Assembly (NCBI GenBank): GCA_030429625.1
Contig: JAUIFA010000004.1
Coordinates: 269,568-333,567, forward strand
Direction: 5' to 3'
DNA from: Alphaproteobacteria bacterium
GTDB taxonomy: Bacteria; Pseudomonadota; Alphaproteobacteria; Rickettsiales; UBA8987
Length of the DNA: 64,000 nucleotides
Shown: piece by piece, positions 40,966 to 52,305 of the stretch
How positions within the stretch are numbered: position 1 is the stretch's first letter
Layout of the letters: each line of letters starts with the position of its first letter
The notes under the pieces: model-generated
The model's input: the letters and a program-made list of their open reading frames with translations, nothing else
Told to the model about the DNA's origin: nothing
Databases searched by the model: none
Made by a program: the position numbers and the translations under genes

Positions 40966-42369
40966 CTAACCCTGAATGGTTCGGGTCAAGAGCTGGACAT
41001 CGTCAGCAATTTCTTTGTTTGTGCTGCATAATTCATCAATTTTTTTAATAGCATGCATTACGGTTGTGTGGTCTTTACCCCCAAATTTCCGGCCAATTTC
41101 CGGTAAGCTGTGGGCGGTAAGTTGCTTAGAAAGATGCATGGCAATCTGACGTGGACGAGCCACATTGCGTGAGCGGCGTGCCGAATGCATGTCTGAAATG
41201 CGGATATTGAAATAGTCAGCGACTTTCTCTTTTATGTCTTCAATGGTAACATTACGCTGGCTTGTGCGTAATAAATCACGCAAAATAAGCTGCGTGCTTT
41301 CAAGGGTAATCTCACGTTTTGTCAGTTGTGAGTGAGCCACAACCTTATTTAATGCGCCTTCAAGTTCGCGGATGTTGGAGGTAATTTTGCGTGCAAGAAA
41401 TTCCAATACGTCTTTGGGTACGTCTACCTGCATGTTCTCAATTTTTGACTGTAAAATACCCAAGCGCAGCTCAAAAGTTGTGGCGTTGATGTCTGCCACC
41501 AGACCCCAACCCAGTCGTGATTTGATCCGGTCTTCCATGCCATCAAGATCCGACGGAGAACGATCTCCACTAAGCACAAGCTGCTTGTTATCGTCAATCA
41601 GTGCGTTAAAAGTGTGAAAAAATTCTTCCTGTGTACTGTTTTTACCGCAAATAAACTGGATGTCGTCAATCATCAACACGTCTACCGAACGGAAAATTTC
41701 TTTAAAAGATACCACATCCTTATCACGCAAGGCTTTGATAAACTGGTACATAAACTTTTCTGCCGAAAGATACATCACCGTACGTTCAGGAGAAAAATTG
41801 TTAATGTGATTGGCAATGGCGTGCATGAGGTGGGTTTTGCCCAAACCAACCCCACCGTATAAAAATAAAGGGTTGTTGCCAGAAAGAATCTGGTTGGATT
41901 CGGCAATGTTACGCGCCGCAGCATGTGCCAATTCATTGGAAGGGCCAACCACATAACTTTCAAAGGTAAAACGAGGATCTAAGGTTGAAGAACATTGATC
42001 AAGAATAATGCTGTTGGTTTTGGTTTTTGTGTAGTCGTTTATGGTTGTGGTAGTAATTGCCTGCTTGTGTTGTTCGTTCATGCTGAGCGATGCGGAAACT
42101 TCTTTAACCACAATCTGTATCCCAGCAATAGAGGGATCTTCTTGTTGCCATAAAGCTAATATTTCATTACCGTAGTTTTTTTCTATCCAGTCTTTTATAA
42201 AGCGGGTGGGGGTAGAAACAATGATGCAGCCATTTTCCACAGATTCAAATTTTATTGGTTTTAACCAGCTGTTGTAAGTAGCCTCCCCATGGGCAAAACG
42301 TAAGTTGGCATCGACGCGGTTCCATATCTCTTGTATGGGGCTAATTTCTGTGGCATATGCGGTGTCCAT
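40966..42369 (-). CDS. dnaA: Chromosomal replication initiator DnaA
   Basis: A 467-residue initiator from MDTAYATE. Domain I begins WNRVDANL, domain III has the Walker [15 protein letters not shown] and Walker [12 protein letters not shown], and domain IV has the DnaA-box-binding [15 protein letters not shown]. The open frame extends five residues further from a GTG. The gene heads the replication block, and its upstream gap is AT-rich. Confidence 0.97.
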   Translation of the reverse strand: MDTAYATEISPIQEIWNRVDANLRFAHGEATYNSWLKPIKFESVENGCIIVSTPTRFIKDWIEKNYGNEILALWQQEDPSIAGIQIVVKEVSASLSMNEQHKQAITTTTINDYTKTKTNSIILDQCSSTLDPRFTFESYVVGPSNELAHAAARNIAESNQILSGNNPLFLYGGVGLGKTHLMHAIANHINNFSPERTVMYLSAEKFMYQFIKALRDKDVVSFKEIFRSVDVLMIDDIQFICGKNSTQEEFFHTFNALIDDNKQLVLSGDRSPSDLDGMEDRIKSRLGWGLVADINATTFELRLGILQSKIENMQVDVPKDVLEFLARKITSNIRELEGALNKVVAHSQLTKREITLESTQLILRDLLRTSQRNVTIEDIKEKVADYFNIRISDMHSARRSRNVARPRQIAMHLSKQLTAHSLPEIGRKFGGKDHTTVMHAIKKIDELCSTNKEIADDVQLLTRTIQG

Positions 42370-42786
42370 TAACGGGTACCCCACTGTAAAATAACAATAT
42401 TTTTAGGCATTTAGTCTCTCTCCCGGGCCACCCCATTTTATCTCTTATAGCTTAGCGGTTCTGCATTCTTAAAGAAATGTATGATCTTCTCACTTTGGAC
42501 TGACTAGACTAAGGAGTTTTTTCCTAAGGTAAATAAAATTTATGCATATTTTTTAAAAAAGTTTTGTTGACAGACGATAGGTCGCGGAAGTGCTAGAAAA
42601 AATTTTTCCAAGAAATTTTTTAATTTTATTGAGTAATTTTTGGCATAATTTTTGGGGGTAGAACACTATACAATATATGGTGTTATGTCATCTAAATCAT
42701 ACCATATATTCTACTATCAAGAAAAGAGTGTTATGTGGATATTTTATAAACCACAGGTGGAGTTCAGAATTTTTTATGTCAAAAAA
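42370..42786. other. dnaA upstream region, candidate origin or promoter region
   Basis: About 415 bases without a gene, with very AT-rich stretches at 42530-42660. One near-consensus DnaA box (TGTGGATAT, one mismatch) is at 42734-42742. A 10-bp inverted repeat AATATATGGT/ACCATATATT is at 42672-42681 and 42701-42710. GTGTTATGT occurs twice. A single DnaA box is too few to call oriC; the region may simply hold the dnaA promoter. Confidence 0.35.
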
Positions 42787-43338
42787 CTATTCGATGTCTC
42801 CGTCAGGATAATCTTTTTTGTAAGCGGCAATGGCATCGAGAATAATGGCTTCGGCTTTGGCAGTGTTTTCCCAGCCGATAATTTTGACAAACTTGCCGTC
42901 TTCTAAGTCTTTGTAATGGGCAAAGAAATGGGAAATTTGCTTCAAAAGAATGTCAGGCAAGTCACTATATTCATAAATATTATCGTAGAATGGATGCAGC
43001 TCTGAAACGGGCACGGCAAGAATCTTCTCATCCATTCCGGCTTCGTCTTCCATTAATAGCACGCCTACCGGACGACTTCGTAAGATGGCTCCGGCCTGTA
43101 TAGGATAATTAGTCACCACGAGTACATCTATTGGATCTCCATCGCCGGAAAGAGTGTGTGGAACAAAGCCATAATTACACGGATAATGCATGGAGGTGTG
43201 AAGAAAGCGGTCAACATAAAGCGATCCGGACGCTTTATCCATTTCGTATTTAACAGGATTGTCTCCCATAGGAACTTCAACGACAACATTGAGATCACTG
43301 GGAGGGTTTATGCCTGTGGGCAACAGGTTAATACGCAT
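42787..43338 (-). CDS. ppa: Inorganic pyrophosphatase
   Basis: A 183-residue family I pyrophosphatase from MRINLLP, preceded by GGAA. It hydrolyses pyrophosphate and so drives biosynthetic reactions. The active-site segments are VPMGDNPVKYEMDK, YPCNYGFVPHTLSGDGDPIDVLV and HFFAHYKDLE. It diverges from hpnE, 94 bases away. Confidence 0.96.
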   Translation of the reverse strand: MRINLLPTGINPPSDLNVVVEVPMGDNPVKYEMDKASGSLYVDRFLHTSMHYPCNYGFVPHTLSGDGDPIDVLVVTNYPIQAGAILRSRPVGVLLMEDEAGMDEKILAVPVSELHPFYDNIYEYSDLPDILLKQISHFFAHYKDLEDGKFVKIIGWENTAKAEAIILDAIAAYKKDYPDGDIE

Positions 43339-43431
43339 AGTGTTTCCATACATTTTGGTTAATTTGCCTGCTTGTATAGGCGGATTATTGTCAAAGTCAA
43401 CTATTTACTCTATAGCTATGTAGTTGAAATT

Positions 43432-44691
43432 ATGTTGCGAGGGCGTGTGTCGGATTCGATTACATACATTATAGGAGCAGGGGTCTCTGGTTTGTCTGCG
43501 GCGGTGTGTCTGGTTGATAAGGGAGCAGATGTGCGTCTCTATGAGGCCGCACCGTTTGCCGGAGGGCGGTGCCGTTCCTATGTTGATGGCCAGCTTGGTT
43601 GTGAACTTGATAATGGCAACCATTTGTTGTTAGGAGCCAATAAAGAGGCGTTGAAGCTTATAAAACATCTTGGAGTAAGAGAGAAATTTTTCTGTCCAGA
43701 TTCAGGTGTGGAATTTATTGATATTGAACAAGGGACGCGTTGGAACATTACCCCCCAAACATTTTTGCGCTCTAGGCAGATGATTCCCGATGCTCATGTT
43801 CAGGATTATATTCACTCCTTGTCACTGTTGTTTTCATCCGATCATCACACAGTTGGACAAAGAGTGGCGGACAGTGGTGTGTTGTATCGACGTTTGTGGA
43901 ACCCGTTGACCGTCAGCTTACTAAACACTCCTACCATGATGGCATCGGCAACCTATTTGCGAGACATCATGTTAAAACTATTCTTTGGCGGGCATAAAGC
44001 CCTAAGGCCGTATGTGCCAAAAATATCTTGGGCAGACAGCCTCATCCACCCTGCCATAGAGTATGTTCAAAAACGTGGCGCAGAGATTCATTACAATAAG
44101 TTGGTGAATAAAATTGGGCTGCATCACAACAGAATTACCTTGCTGCGTTTTGCGGATCAGGAAATAAAAATCCGTGAGCATGATAAAGTTATTCTGGCCG
44201 TTAATCCTTCTACAGCTAAAAAATTGTTGCCGGATATTGATATGCCAGATCAACATAACGCCATTATAAATGTGCATTTTTATGCACCAAAGCTGGCAGA
44301 AAAATTGCGAGAAGAAGAAAAATATTTCTGGGGCATCGTTGGTGGTGATGTGGAATGGTTCTTTGTTAAAGATCAAGTAATTTCGAGCACCACAAGCGCT
44401 GCCAACGAAGAGTTGTTGGCCTTGCCACAGGAAGAACTGGCAAAAAGAATATGGAAAAATTTGCAATTATCCTTGGACATAGAATTAAAAATTCCGCCTT
44501 ATCGAGTATTGACTGAGAAGCGTGCAACATTTTCTTGTACGCCAGAGATGAACAAAATTCGTCCGGACAACCGCACTTCTTATCAAGGGCTGATACTTGC
44601 GGGGGACTACACAAATACAGGATTGCCAGCAACCATCGAAGGTGCTATTATTTCGGGGAAAAAGGCAGCATCATTAGTAGTAAAAGGATAG
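43432..44691 (+). CDS. hpnE: Hydroxysqualene dehydroxylase HpnE
   Basis: A 419-residue FAD amine-oxidase-like protein. It has YIIGAGVSGLSAAVCLVDKG, the HpnE-type LYEAAPFAGGRCRSY, DNGNHLLLGAN and the C-terminal GLILAGDYTNTGLPATIEGA. HpnE reduces hydroxysqualene to squalene, completing the route begun by the HpnC-HpnD fusion at 8297. In many genomes the three genes are together; here they are 33 kb apart. The start at MLRGRV is chosen for fit to the family; no strong ribosome site is seen. Confidence 0.9.
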   Translation: MLRGRVSDSITYIIGAGVSGLSAAVCLVDKGADVRLYEAAPFAGGRCRSYVDGQLGCELDNGNHLLLGANKEALKLIKHLGVREKFFCPDSGVEFIDIEQGTRWNITPQTFLRSRQMIPDAHVQDYIHSLSLLFSSDHHTVGQRVADSGVLYRRLWNPLTVSLLNTPTMMASATYLRDIMLKLFFGGHKALRPYVPKISWADSLIHPAIEYVQKRGAEIHYNKLVNKIGLHHNRITLLRFADQEIKIREHDKVILAVNPSTAKKLLPDIDMPDQHNAIINVHFYAPKLAEKLREEEKYFWGIVGGDVEWFFVKDQVISSTTSAANEELLALPQEELAKRIWKNLQLSLDIELKIPPYRVLTEKRATFSCTPEMNKIRPDNRTSYQGLILAGDYTNTGLPATIEGAIISGKKAASLVVKG

Positions 44692-44697
44692 ACTCCA

Positions 44698-45237
44698 TTG
44701 GCCGAAGCACAAAGCAAAGAAGACGGTCTGAGGCAGATTGCCCAGATGCGTGCCGAACACCGCCAGAAGGTCGCTGACCTGAAGAAAAAGCGTTTTTCCC
44801 GCTTGTTGACCAACATGCTTTTGGTCATTGTATTTTTGACTTTTTCAGGCGTGGGTTTAGCATCGGTAGGATACATGCAGGTATTTATGTTTGTGGCGGT
44901 AGGGTTACTGCCGGGCATGGCCGCATTGATCACCGACAGTCGCCCTGGGCGGTTTGCCTCCAAAACCATTATTGCGTTTAATCTTTCAGGGATGACACCG
45001 CATCTGGCCTCCATCGGCTATAGTGGTTCGCCCAACCAGACGGCACTTGCCATTATGAGAGAGTTGGAGACATGGACCTTGGTGTATGGCTTTGCCGGTT
45101 TTGGCTGGGTTCTGGTGTTTCTTATCCCCCACATTGCGGCGTTGTATCTTGAGGTTAAGGCCACCTACACCATTAAAAAACTTGAAGAATTCAAAAATGC
45201 TCTGGCGGATGAATGGGGGGATAAAGTAAAAAAGTAA
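44698..45237 (+). CDS. Small membrane protein of unknown function
   Basis: A 179-residue protein starting with TTG six bases after hpnE, so probably in the same transcript. A charged N-terminal helix (about 1-32) is followed by three hydrophobic segments (about 38-60, 63-80 and 133-152) and a charged C-terminal helix. No enzymatic motif is seen. It might be linked to membrane lipids through its hpnE neighbour, but that is only positional. Confidence 0.7.
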   Translation: MAEAQSKEDGLRQIAQMRAEHRQKVADLKKKRFSRLLTNMLLVIVFLTFSGVGLASVGYMQVFMFVAVGLLPGMAALITDSRPGRFASKTIIAFNLSGMTPHLASIGYSGSPNQTALAIMRELETWTLVYGFAGFGWVLVFLIPHIAALYLEVKATYTIKKLEEFKNALADEWGDKVKK

Positions 45238-45256
45238 AAAATTTTCTTTAACAACC

Positions 45257-45286
45257 CTTGATTCGTTTATTTTCTCTCTTATATAG
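45257..45286 (+). promoter_or_regulatory. RpoH (sigma-32) promoter of groESL
   Basis: CTTG, a 17-base spacer and CTTATATAG match the alphaproteobacterial heat-shock promoter pattern (CTTG-N17/18-CYTATNT). It is about 46 bases upstream of the groES start. No CIRCE inverted repeat is seen in the gap, so HrcA control is not supported. Confidence 0.7.
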
Positions 45287-45331
45287 CCATTAACATTTAT
45301 GTTTTTGTACAGTAAACTTATGGAGAGAAAG

Positions 45332-45622
45332 ATGAAGTTTAAACCATTACATGACCGTGTTCTTGTACGTCGTTTAGAAGAAGAGACTAAGACTGCTGGT
45401 GGCATTATTATTCCCGACAACGCGAAGGAAAAGCCAACACGTGGGCAGATTGTTGCTGTGGGTGCGGGTGTGCGTGATGATTCGGGCAAGGTAGCGCCTC
45501 TGGAAGTTAAAGAAGGCGACCAAGTGCTTTTCGGTAAATGGGGCGGACAAGAAGTCAAAATTGACGGCGAAGAGCTGTTGATTATGAAAGAATCCGACAT
45601 TCTTGGTGTGATCGCTGCTTAA
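45332..45622 (+). CDS. groES: Co-chaperonin GroES
   Basis: A 96-residue co-chaperonin from MKFKPLHD; the frame is open 11 residues further upstream. It has [23 protein letters not shown] (mobile loop) and the C-terminal ESDILGVI. It forms the lid of GroEL. GAGAGAAAG precedes the ATG. Confidence 0.97.
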   Translation: MKFKPLHDRVLVRRLEEETKTAGGIIIPDNAKEKPTRGQIVAVGAGVRDDSGKVAPLEVKEGDQVLFGKWGGQEVKIDGEELLIMKESDILGVIAA

Positions 45623-45662
45623 GGGCAGGATACGTTCCTCAAACAAATACAACAAAATTTAG

Positions 45663-47327
<1,665 letters not shown>

Positions 47328-47353
47328 AACCATCCCACCATCATACTATAAAG

Positions 47354-47386
47354 AAAGGGCGGTTTATGTAACCGCCCTTTTGTTTT
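47354..47386 (+). terminator. Rho-independent terminator of groESL
   Basis: An 11-bp perfect stem (AAAGGGCGGTT with AACCGCCCTTT) closes a 5-base loop TATGT and is followed by TGTTTT. It lies 27 bases after the groEL stop. It also lies five bases past the stop of the convergent DHH gene and could serve both directions. Confidence 0.9.
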
Positions 47387-47390
47387 ATGT

Positions 47391-48545
47391 TTATTTTCCT
47401 AAAGAGGAAGAAGGTAGATCATCCTGAACATCTGGGCGCATAAAGTTAGCCAGATTAAACCCTTTGACCGTCCCGCTAAGTTCGTTAAGGATTTTACTGT
47501 GGGTGGCAATACGCTTGTCTAGAATATGCTCCCATTCCGGAGCGCTAAAATGCATCGCAGCTGCATCATGTCGGCCACCAGCATTGAGCTCTTTACCACC
47601 AAAATGTTCCCATAATCTCACAGAGTGAGTGCTTAAGTCTAAATTGGCGAATGGTTCTGCCTGATGCGGATTTTTTCGTATGCTGATGCTTCCCTTTCCA
47701 TCGTCACGGTCTACGGCAACTAGCACCACCGGTGCTTCAGGGAACATATCATAAAATACTGGCCATAAGGTGCGGGGAAACATCTTATCTTTTCCAATGT
47801 CATACAACATAAATGGGCGGACATGAAGAATAGGAATCTCGGTTTCTCTTCCATCAATTCCGGGGCCAGGAATGCCCTTTACTACACTTAGTGCTCGGTT
47901 GGAAATGCGAATATCGCGTTGTAATAATTCTGCGCCTACAGCAATGGTTTCTTCCCGACTAATTTCTAACATCTTATCAAGAAACCTAAAAAATTCTAGG
48001 CGATCATATCCTGGTTGGTTGTCAATCAAGGCCGATATTTTGGTAATGTCGGAATCTATCGGGTTGGTATGAACCGCACCCAAATCAATGTCGGCAATGG
48101 CCTGTAAAAACCAGTAGCGTGGATCTTCAAGTAGTTTTGGGTTCAGCATTGTGGCAGTCAATGTGGTTCCAGCCATGCCGTGTTCGTCGTTAAAAATGAT
48201 GTTAGCATTGGTACCTTTTAAGCCAGCTATTTTTTCTACTGCGTCGCGGGCAGAAGGGTGATGGTCAAGAATGGTTAGAGATTTGGGGCGCGATGTATCC
48301 ACCAGAACCTCAAATAATTCAAATGGAGGAGTAATATCAACAAAAAGTACATCCGTGTTTTTATCAAGTTTATTCAGATGTTCCAGTAATACATCATGCG
48401 TGTTGTAATGTGGCAGGGCAATAAATTCTGCGTTTTTTCCCCGATTTAAGGTTTGGTCTATTACCCAGGCAGAGGTTAAGCCGTCTTTGCAATTAGCATG
48501 ATAAAAAACAACGGCCTTATGTTCAATCTGTGTGGGTATTTTCAT
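47391..48545 (-). CDS. DHH-family phosphoesterase-like protein
   Basis: A 384-residue protein with the N-terminal FYHANCKDGLTSAWV, the DHH motif TILDHHPSA, and the C-terminal DHHA1-like GGRHDAAAMHF. It resembles a group of DHH proteins acting on nucleotides or short oligonucleotides; RecJ and NrnA are more distant relatives. The second aspartate motif is LFVDITPP. The substrate is unknown. It converges on groEL. Confidence 0.82.
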   Translation of the reverse strand: MKIPTQIEHKAVVFYHANCKDGLTSAWVIDQTLNRGKNAEFIALPHYNTHDVLLEHLNKLDKNTDVLFVDITPPFELFEVLVDTSRPKSLTILDHHPSARDAVEKIAGLKGTNANIIFNDEHGMAGTTLTATMLNPKLLEDPRYWFLQAIADIDLGAVHTNPIDSDITKISALIDNQPGYDRLEFFRFLDKMLEISREETIAVGAELLQRDIRISNRALSVVKGIPGPGIDGRETEIPILHVRPFMLYDIGKDKMFPRTLWPVFYDMFPEAPVVLVAVDRDDGKGSISIRKNPHQAEPFANLDLSTHSVRLWEHFGGKELNAGGRHDAAAMHFSAPEWEHILDKRIATHSKILNELSGTVKGFNLANFMRPDVQDDLPSSSLGK

Positions 48546-48688
48546 AGAATATTCCCTTTTTGTAAGAAGCTATAATGGACAACGTTCTATTCACTATAAG
48601 CACTAAAAGTAAAAAAAGTGTTAAGAGAAACAATGTTTATTAAATTAATATAGCCAAAAGGAAGCTTGATGCTTATAATCACCGGATT

Positions 48689-49546
48689 ATGACCCATACA
48701 AAAGAATACATACTCTCATTTTCATGTGACGATAAGCCGGGAATTGTGGCGGCGGTTTCGGGTTTTCTGGCCGAACATGATGCCAACATTATTGAATCTC
48801 AACAATATGGTGACCAAGAAGCACAACGCTTTTTTATGCGTGTGGAATTTACGGTGGGAGATTTTCAAGATCGGGAGCGGATCAAATCACTTTTCGTCTC
48901 CATTGCAGAAACATTTGGCATGCAATGGGACATTTATAATACTGAATATAAGCCTAAAGTTTTGATTGCGGTGTCTAAAGATGGCCATTGCTTTGCTCAC
49001 CTTCTTCACCATTATTTTACCGGCAATCTGCCTATTGAGATTGTTGGGGTGGTGTCGAACCATACGGATTTACAAGAAATGGCCGATTGGCACAAGTTGA
49101 AATTCTACCATCTGCCTATTACGCCGGAAACTAAGTTGGAGCAGGAGGGCGAATTCATTAAGATTGTCAATGACACCGGTGCGGATCTAGTGGTATTAGC
49201 ACGTTACATGCAAGTGCTTTCGGACGGTTTATGTGCTAAGCTTAAAGGTCGGTGTATTAACATTCATCACTCCTTTCTGCCGGGATTTAAGGGCGCAAAC
49301 CCTTACAGACAGGCTCATGATCGTGGAGTGAAAATCATTGGTGCGACGGCGCATTATGTCACGTCAGATCTTGATGAAGGCCCAATTATTGAGCAGGAAG
49401 TGATTCGGGTGGATCATAGCAAATCCCCCAAACAACTAAAATCACTCGGACAGGACATTGAAAGTCAGGTATTGACCCGCGCAGTCAAATACCACATTGA
49501 GCATCGTGTGTTGCTAAACGGGAACAAAACCGTAATATTTAATTAA
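48689..49546 (+). CDS. purU: Formyltetrahydrofolate deformylase
   Basis: A 285-residue enzyme that releases formate from 10-formyl-tetrahydrofolate. It has an N-terminal ACT domain (SFSCDDKPGIVAAVSGFLAEH) and a formyl transferase-like C-terminal domain with INIHHSFLPGFKGANPY and TSDLDEGPIIEQ. It could supply free formate for purine synthesis or balance the one-carbon pool. The stop TAA shares TTAA with the next convergent gene. Confidence 0.95.
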   Translation: MTHTKEYILSFSCDDKPGIVAAVSGFLAEHDANIIESQQYGDQEAQRFFMRVEFTVGDFQDRERIKSLFVSIAETFGMQWDIYNTEYKPKVLIAVSKDGHCFAHLLHHYFTGNLPIEIVGVVSNHTDLQEMADWHKLKFYHLPITPETKLEQEGEFIKIVNDTGADLVVLARYMQVLSDGLCAKLKGRCINIHHSFLPGFKGANPYRQAHDRGVKIIGATAHYVTSDLDEGPIIEQEVIRVDHSKSPKQLKSLGQDIESQVLTRAVKYHIEHRVLLNGNKTVIFN

Positions 49547-52257
49547 CCTTCCTTGCTCTTCTCGTCTTCTTCCATGGCTTTGGCCTTGGCCTGGGCTTCT
49601 TCACGAATGGTTTTTAACTCCTCTTCGCTGACAGTGAAGGTACGCACCCCTTCTGGCCCCGGTACCCAGAACAGATCCAGACGTTCCGGATCACGCACAA
49701 AGATCCGCTCGCCTTCGACCATGCCCAGCCCCGGTGGGATATTATTTTTTGCCAAGCCGGCAATGGTGTGGGCGTTGTCACGATACAAGCCGATGACCAC
49801 CCGTGGTCGGTCAATAAAGACCTGTGAACCGCGCAGCAGATCCAACATGTCGCGACTGTCTTTTGGTTTGGCGCCTTTGGTCATATGGTGAACCACAATC
49901 ATAGCGCAATTCTTTTTTACTGCAAATTCTTCAATTGCCTCAAAAAAATCACCCACCACTTCTGCGTCGTCTTCGTCGCCAATTAAATATTTTCGTGCTG
50001 GGTCAATCACACAAATGGCAACGTCTGGCAATTTATCCAAATAATGCAGGAAGTCAGCCAGTGTGCCCTCTGAACCGTCTGGATTTGGGTCAAATTCATT
50101 GCTACATTTAAGAAGCAACCGTGTGGATCGTCCTTCCGGATCAATCATTTTTGCCCGTGCGTTGACAATGGCGGCAGAATCCTCGCCAGAAAGATACACC
50201 GCCAAGCCTTTGCAGTTTTCTTTATCGATCTCTGAGCCAAGGAACATAGGGTTGGGTTCGTCGTCCCGCCAATCAATTGAGGCAAGAACCGCCAGCCTAT
50301 GTGCCAAGCTACTTTTACCTGTACCACCCGTGGCCACAAGCACAGTGACCGCTGCTTTAGGAATCCATCCTTTGGCAAAGAATTCAAAGGTTTCGTCACC
50401 ATCTTCACGGGATTCTCCGGTCATGTTCAGCAATTTAAAATCACGTCCGCACAAATTATAATATTCCAGATTGTGATCGAGATTTTTTACGTCCACCCCA
50501 AAACGTTGCCATAGTGGATGCATGCGGTCATAGGCCTCCCAACATTTGCCTGCATCGAGAACATATTGTAGGGAGATGGTGTGTTGCTCGATGATCTTTG
50601 CCCGTTCTTCTTTTGAATCGGGCAGGCCTTGATCCATCTTCAAATTAGCAAAACTACCGTTGGTACATAAATATTCCATCCCAGTGAGCATGTAAGTGTG
50701 CCAATATTCTGTTCCGTTGCAATTGATGATGTTGAACAATTCTCTGCCGCCAGGGGACGGTCGTACGTCAAGTATAACGTTGTCTTCGCTTTTTTCTTCT
50801 GGGGCTGCTTCTTCAGAGGTTTTGTCATCTTCACTTTCTTCCCCATCTTCCGTCTCATCCTCTTGTTCCTCGTCCTCATCTTCATCGTCTTCAATGCTGA
50901 TTTCTGCTATTTTAGGTTTAAGAGGATCTTCTTCCTCCTGTAGACTGTCGATCAAATCCTGTAATTCTTTTTTATAAGCCTCTATTTCTTCGGGACTAAA
51001 ATGATAGGCTTCATCAAGAAAGCCCAATACTTTAAGTCCGGAAGCCTCATCGCCCGCGCGGATAATTTCTCCGGTCATCAGCCCAAGATTATGAATACGT
51101 TCGAGCGATTCAGGATTAAATTCTTCCAGACCAACACTGATGCCGGTGGTATAGACAATAGAAATGCCCACAGGAAGCATTTGTCTTTGCGCGCCTTCTT
51201 TATACACTACCGGATCAAGCAAAAGAGGGGTGTTGGGAAGCTTTCCAGCATTGTAAAGTTCACCAATCTGCCGTGCGGCTTCCTGAGAATTATCTCCGGT
51301 TATCCAGAATTCTATTCCTTCTGTTTTTGACCGCCAGCGATCCTGATTTATGGAAGAATAGAGGCGCATTTTACCTTCAAGGCCAACCCGTTTATTGGAT
51401 TCACAGATCAAATCAATCTCATTACAGATACGGGCAATCATCTCGTCGCTGGCAGCTTTTTGCGCTAGATTTCGTTCCAGATTGGCCAAATCAGCACCAA
51501 AGAGGCCATAAATCCAAGTGTCGCGTTCGTATGCGTTCCAGCACGTGCCTGCGGCCACTACGTTGCGAAGATGAATGGCATGCGATTCAATGTCCGCCAT
51601 ACTGGTAAAGGATTTCTCGCCATGAATCTGCTGGTAGGAAATACTTTGAATGTCACCGGTGCTATGGTGATATTCCAGCCCGGACAGTATGTAATGTCGC
51701 GACACGTCTGACGCATCACTGATAGAAACCAAATCTGCCAACTCCTGAACGCCTTGAATAATGCCCCCTTCTTCCGGCGGGCCTTTGTATAAGGATGGGG
51801 CAGCTTGTTTGAGGTAGCCAATCATTTTTATTCCGGCACGCTGATTGTCTCCTCTGTGTAAAAGGCTGGTGTAAATGCCAAGTTCATGAACTCTTTCAAG
51901 TACTTGATCCGAGACTTCTTCACCCTCTGGACAAACGGCAGTAGCCCAGACAATCCCACTACCTAAGGCACGCGGTGGTGCCGAAGGTGAGATTTTGTAG
52001 ACAATGGGGTCAAGTAAATATACAGAATTGGGTGTTTCAGCAGAACGATAAAATAATTTTAGCTTTTTTATTACCGCTGGAATATCGCCGGGGCCAAACC
52101 ACACTTCAAGGCCGGGATCACTGTTGTCCCACACTTTGACAGAGCGTGGAGTAAAAATACGCATTTTGCCGTCAAGTTTGTGAACTCGGTGCGCTGACCA
52201 GATGAAGGCAAGCTCTCGGGTTATTTCCTCAAATATTTTGTCACTAAATTTACGCAT
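49543..52257 (-). CDS. RepA-like AAA ATPase with duplicated N-terminal module
   Basis: A 904-residue protein. The C-terminal third has a RecA-fold ATPase like plasmid RepA/AAA_25: Walker A VATGGTGKSS (Lys648), YLSGEDS, ICVIDPARKYL and IVVHHMTKG. The first 600 residues hold two copies of an unknown module, 1-265 and about 268-600. Examples are GKMRIF against GKMRLY, LLDPIVYK against LLDPVVYK, and ILSGLEYH against MLTGMEYL. Copy two is interrupted by a strongly acidic stretch at 452-494. The gene is alone, with no rep origin or mobilisation genes beside it. It may be a chromosomally fixed accessory helicase or primase-type ATPase. Its role is unknown. Confidence 0.8.
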   Translation of the reverse strand: MRKFSDKIFEEITRELAFIWSAHRVHKLDGKMRIFTPRSVKVWDNSDPGLEVWFGPGDIPAVIKKLKLFYRSAETPNSVYLLDPIVYKISPSAPPRALGSGIVWATAVCPEGEEVSDQVLERVHELGIYTSLLHRGDNQRAGIKMIGYLKQAAPSLYKGPPEEGGIIQGVQELADLVSISDASDVSRHYILSGLEYHHSTGDIQSISYQQIHGEKSFTSMADIESHAIHLRNVVAAGTCWNAYERDTWIYGLFGADLANLERNLAQKAASDEMIARICNEIDLICESNKRVGLEGKMRLYSSINQDRWRSKTEGIEFWITGDNSQEAARQIGELYNAGKLPNTPLLLDPVVYKEGAQRQMLPVGISIVYTTGISVGLEEFNPESLERIHNLGLMTGEIIRAGDEASGLKVLGFLDEAYHFSPEEIEAYKKELQDLIDSLQEEEDPLKPKIAEISIEDDEDEDEEQEDETEDGEESEDDKTSEEAAPEEKSEDNVILDVRPSPGGRELFNIINCNGTEYWHTYMLTGMEYLCTNGSFANLKMDQGLPDSKEERAKIIEQHTISLQYVLDAGKCWEAYDRMHPLWQRFGVDVKNLDHNLEYYNLCGRDFKLLNMTGESREDGDETFEFFAKGWIPKAAVTVLVATGGTGKSSLAHRLAVLASIDWRDDEPNPMFLGSEIDKENCKGLAVYLSGEDSAAIVNARAKMIDPEGRSTRLLLKCSNEFDPNPDGSEGTLADFLHYLDKLPDVAICVIDPARKYLIGDEDDAEVVGDFFEAIEEFAVKKNCAMIVVHHMTKGAKPKDSRDMLDLLRGSQVFIDRPRVVIGLYRDNAHTIAGLAKNNIPPGLGMVEGERIFVRDPERLDLFWVPGPEGVRTFTVSEEELKTIREEAQAKAKAMEEDEKSKEG

Positions 52258-52305
52258 TACCGTCCAGTATATAATGTATTCATAATATTTATACCATAGA
52301 AATTG

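Noticed and set aside
50696-50977. Ser-rich frame opposite the acidic stretch of the RepA-like gene
   Set aside because: Antisense of GAA/GAT/GAG repeats gives Ser and Phe codons; it is an artefact of the acidic run.
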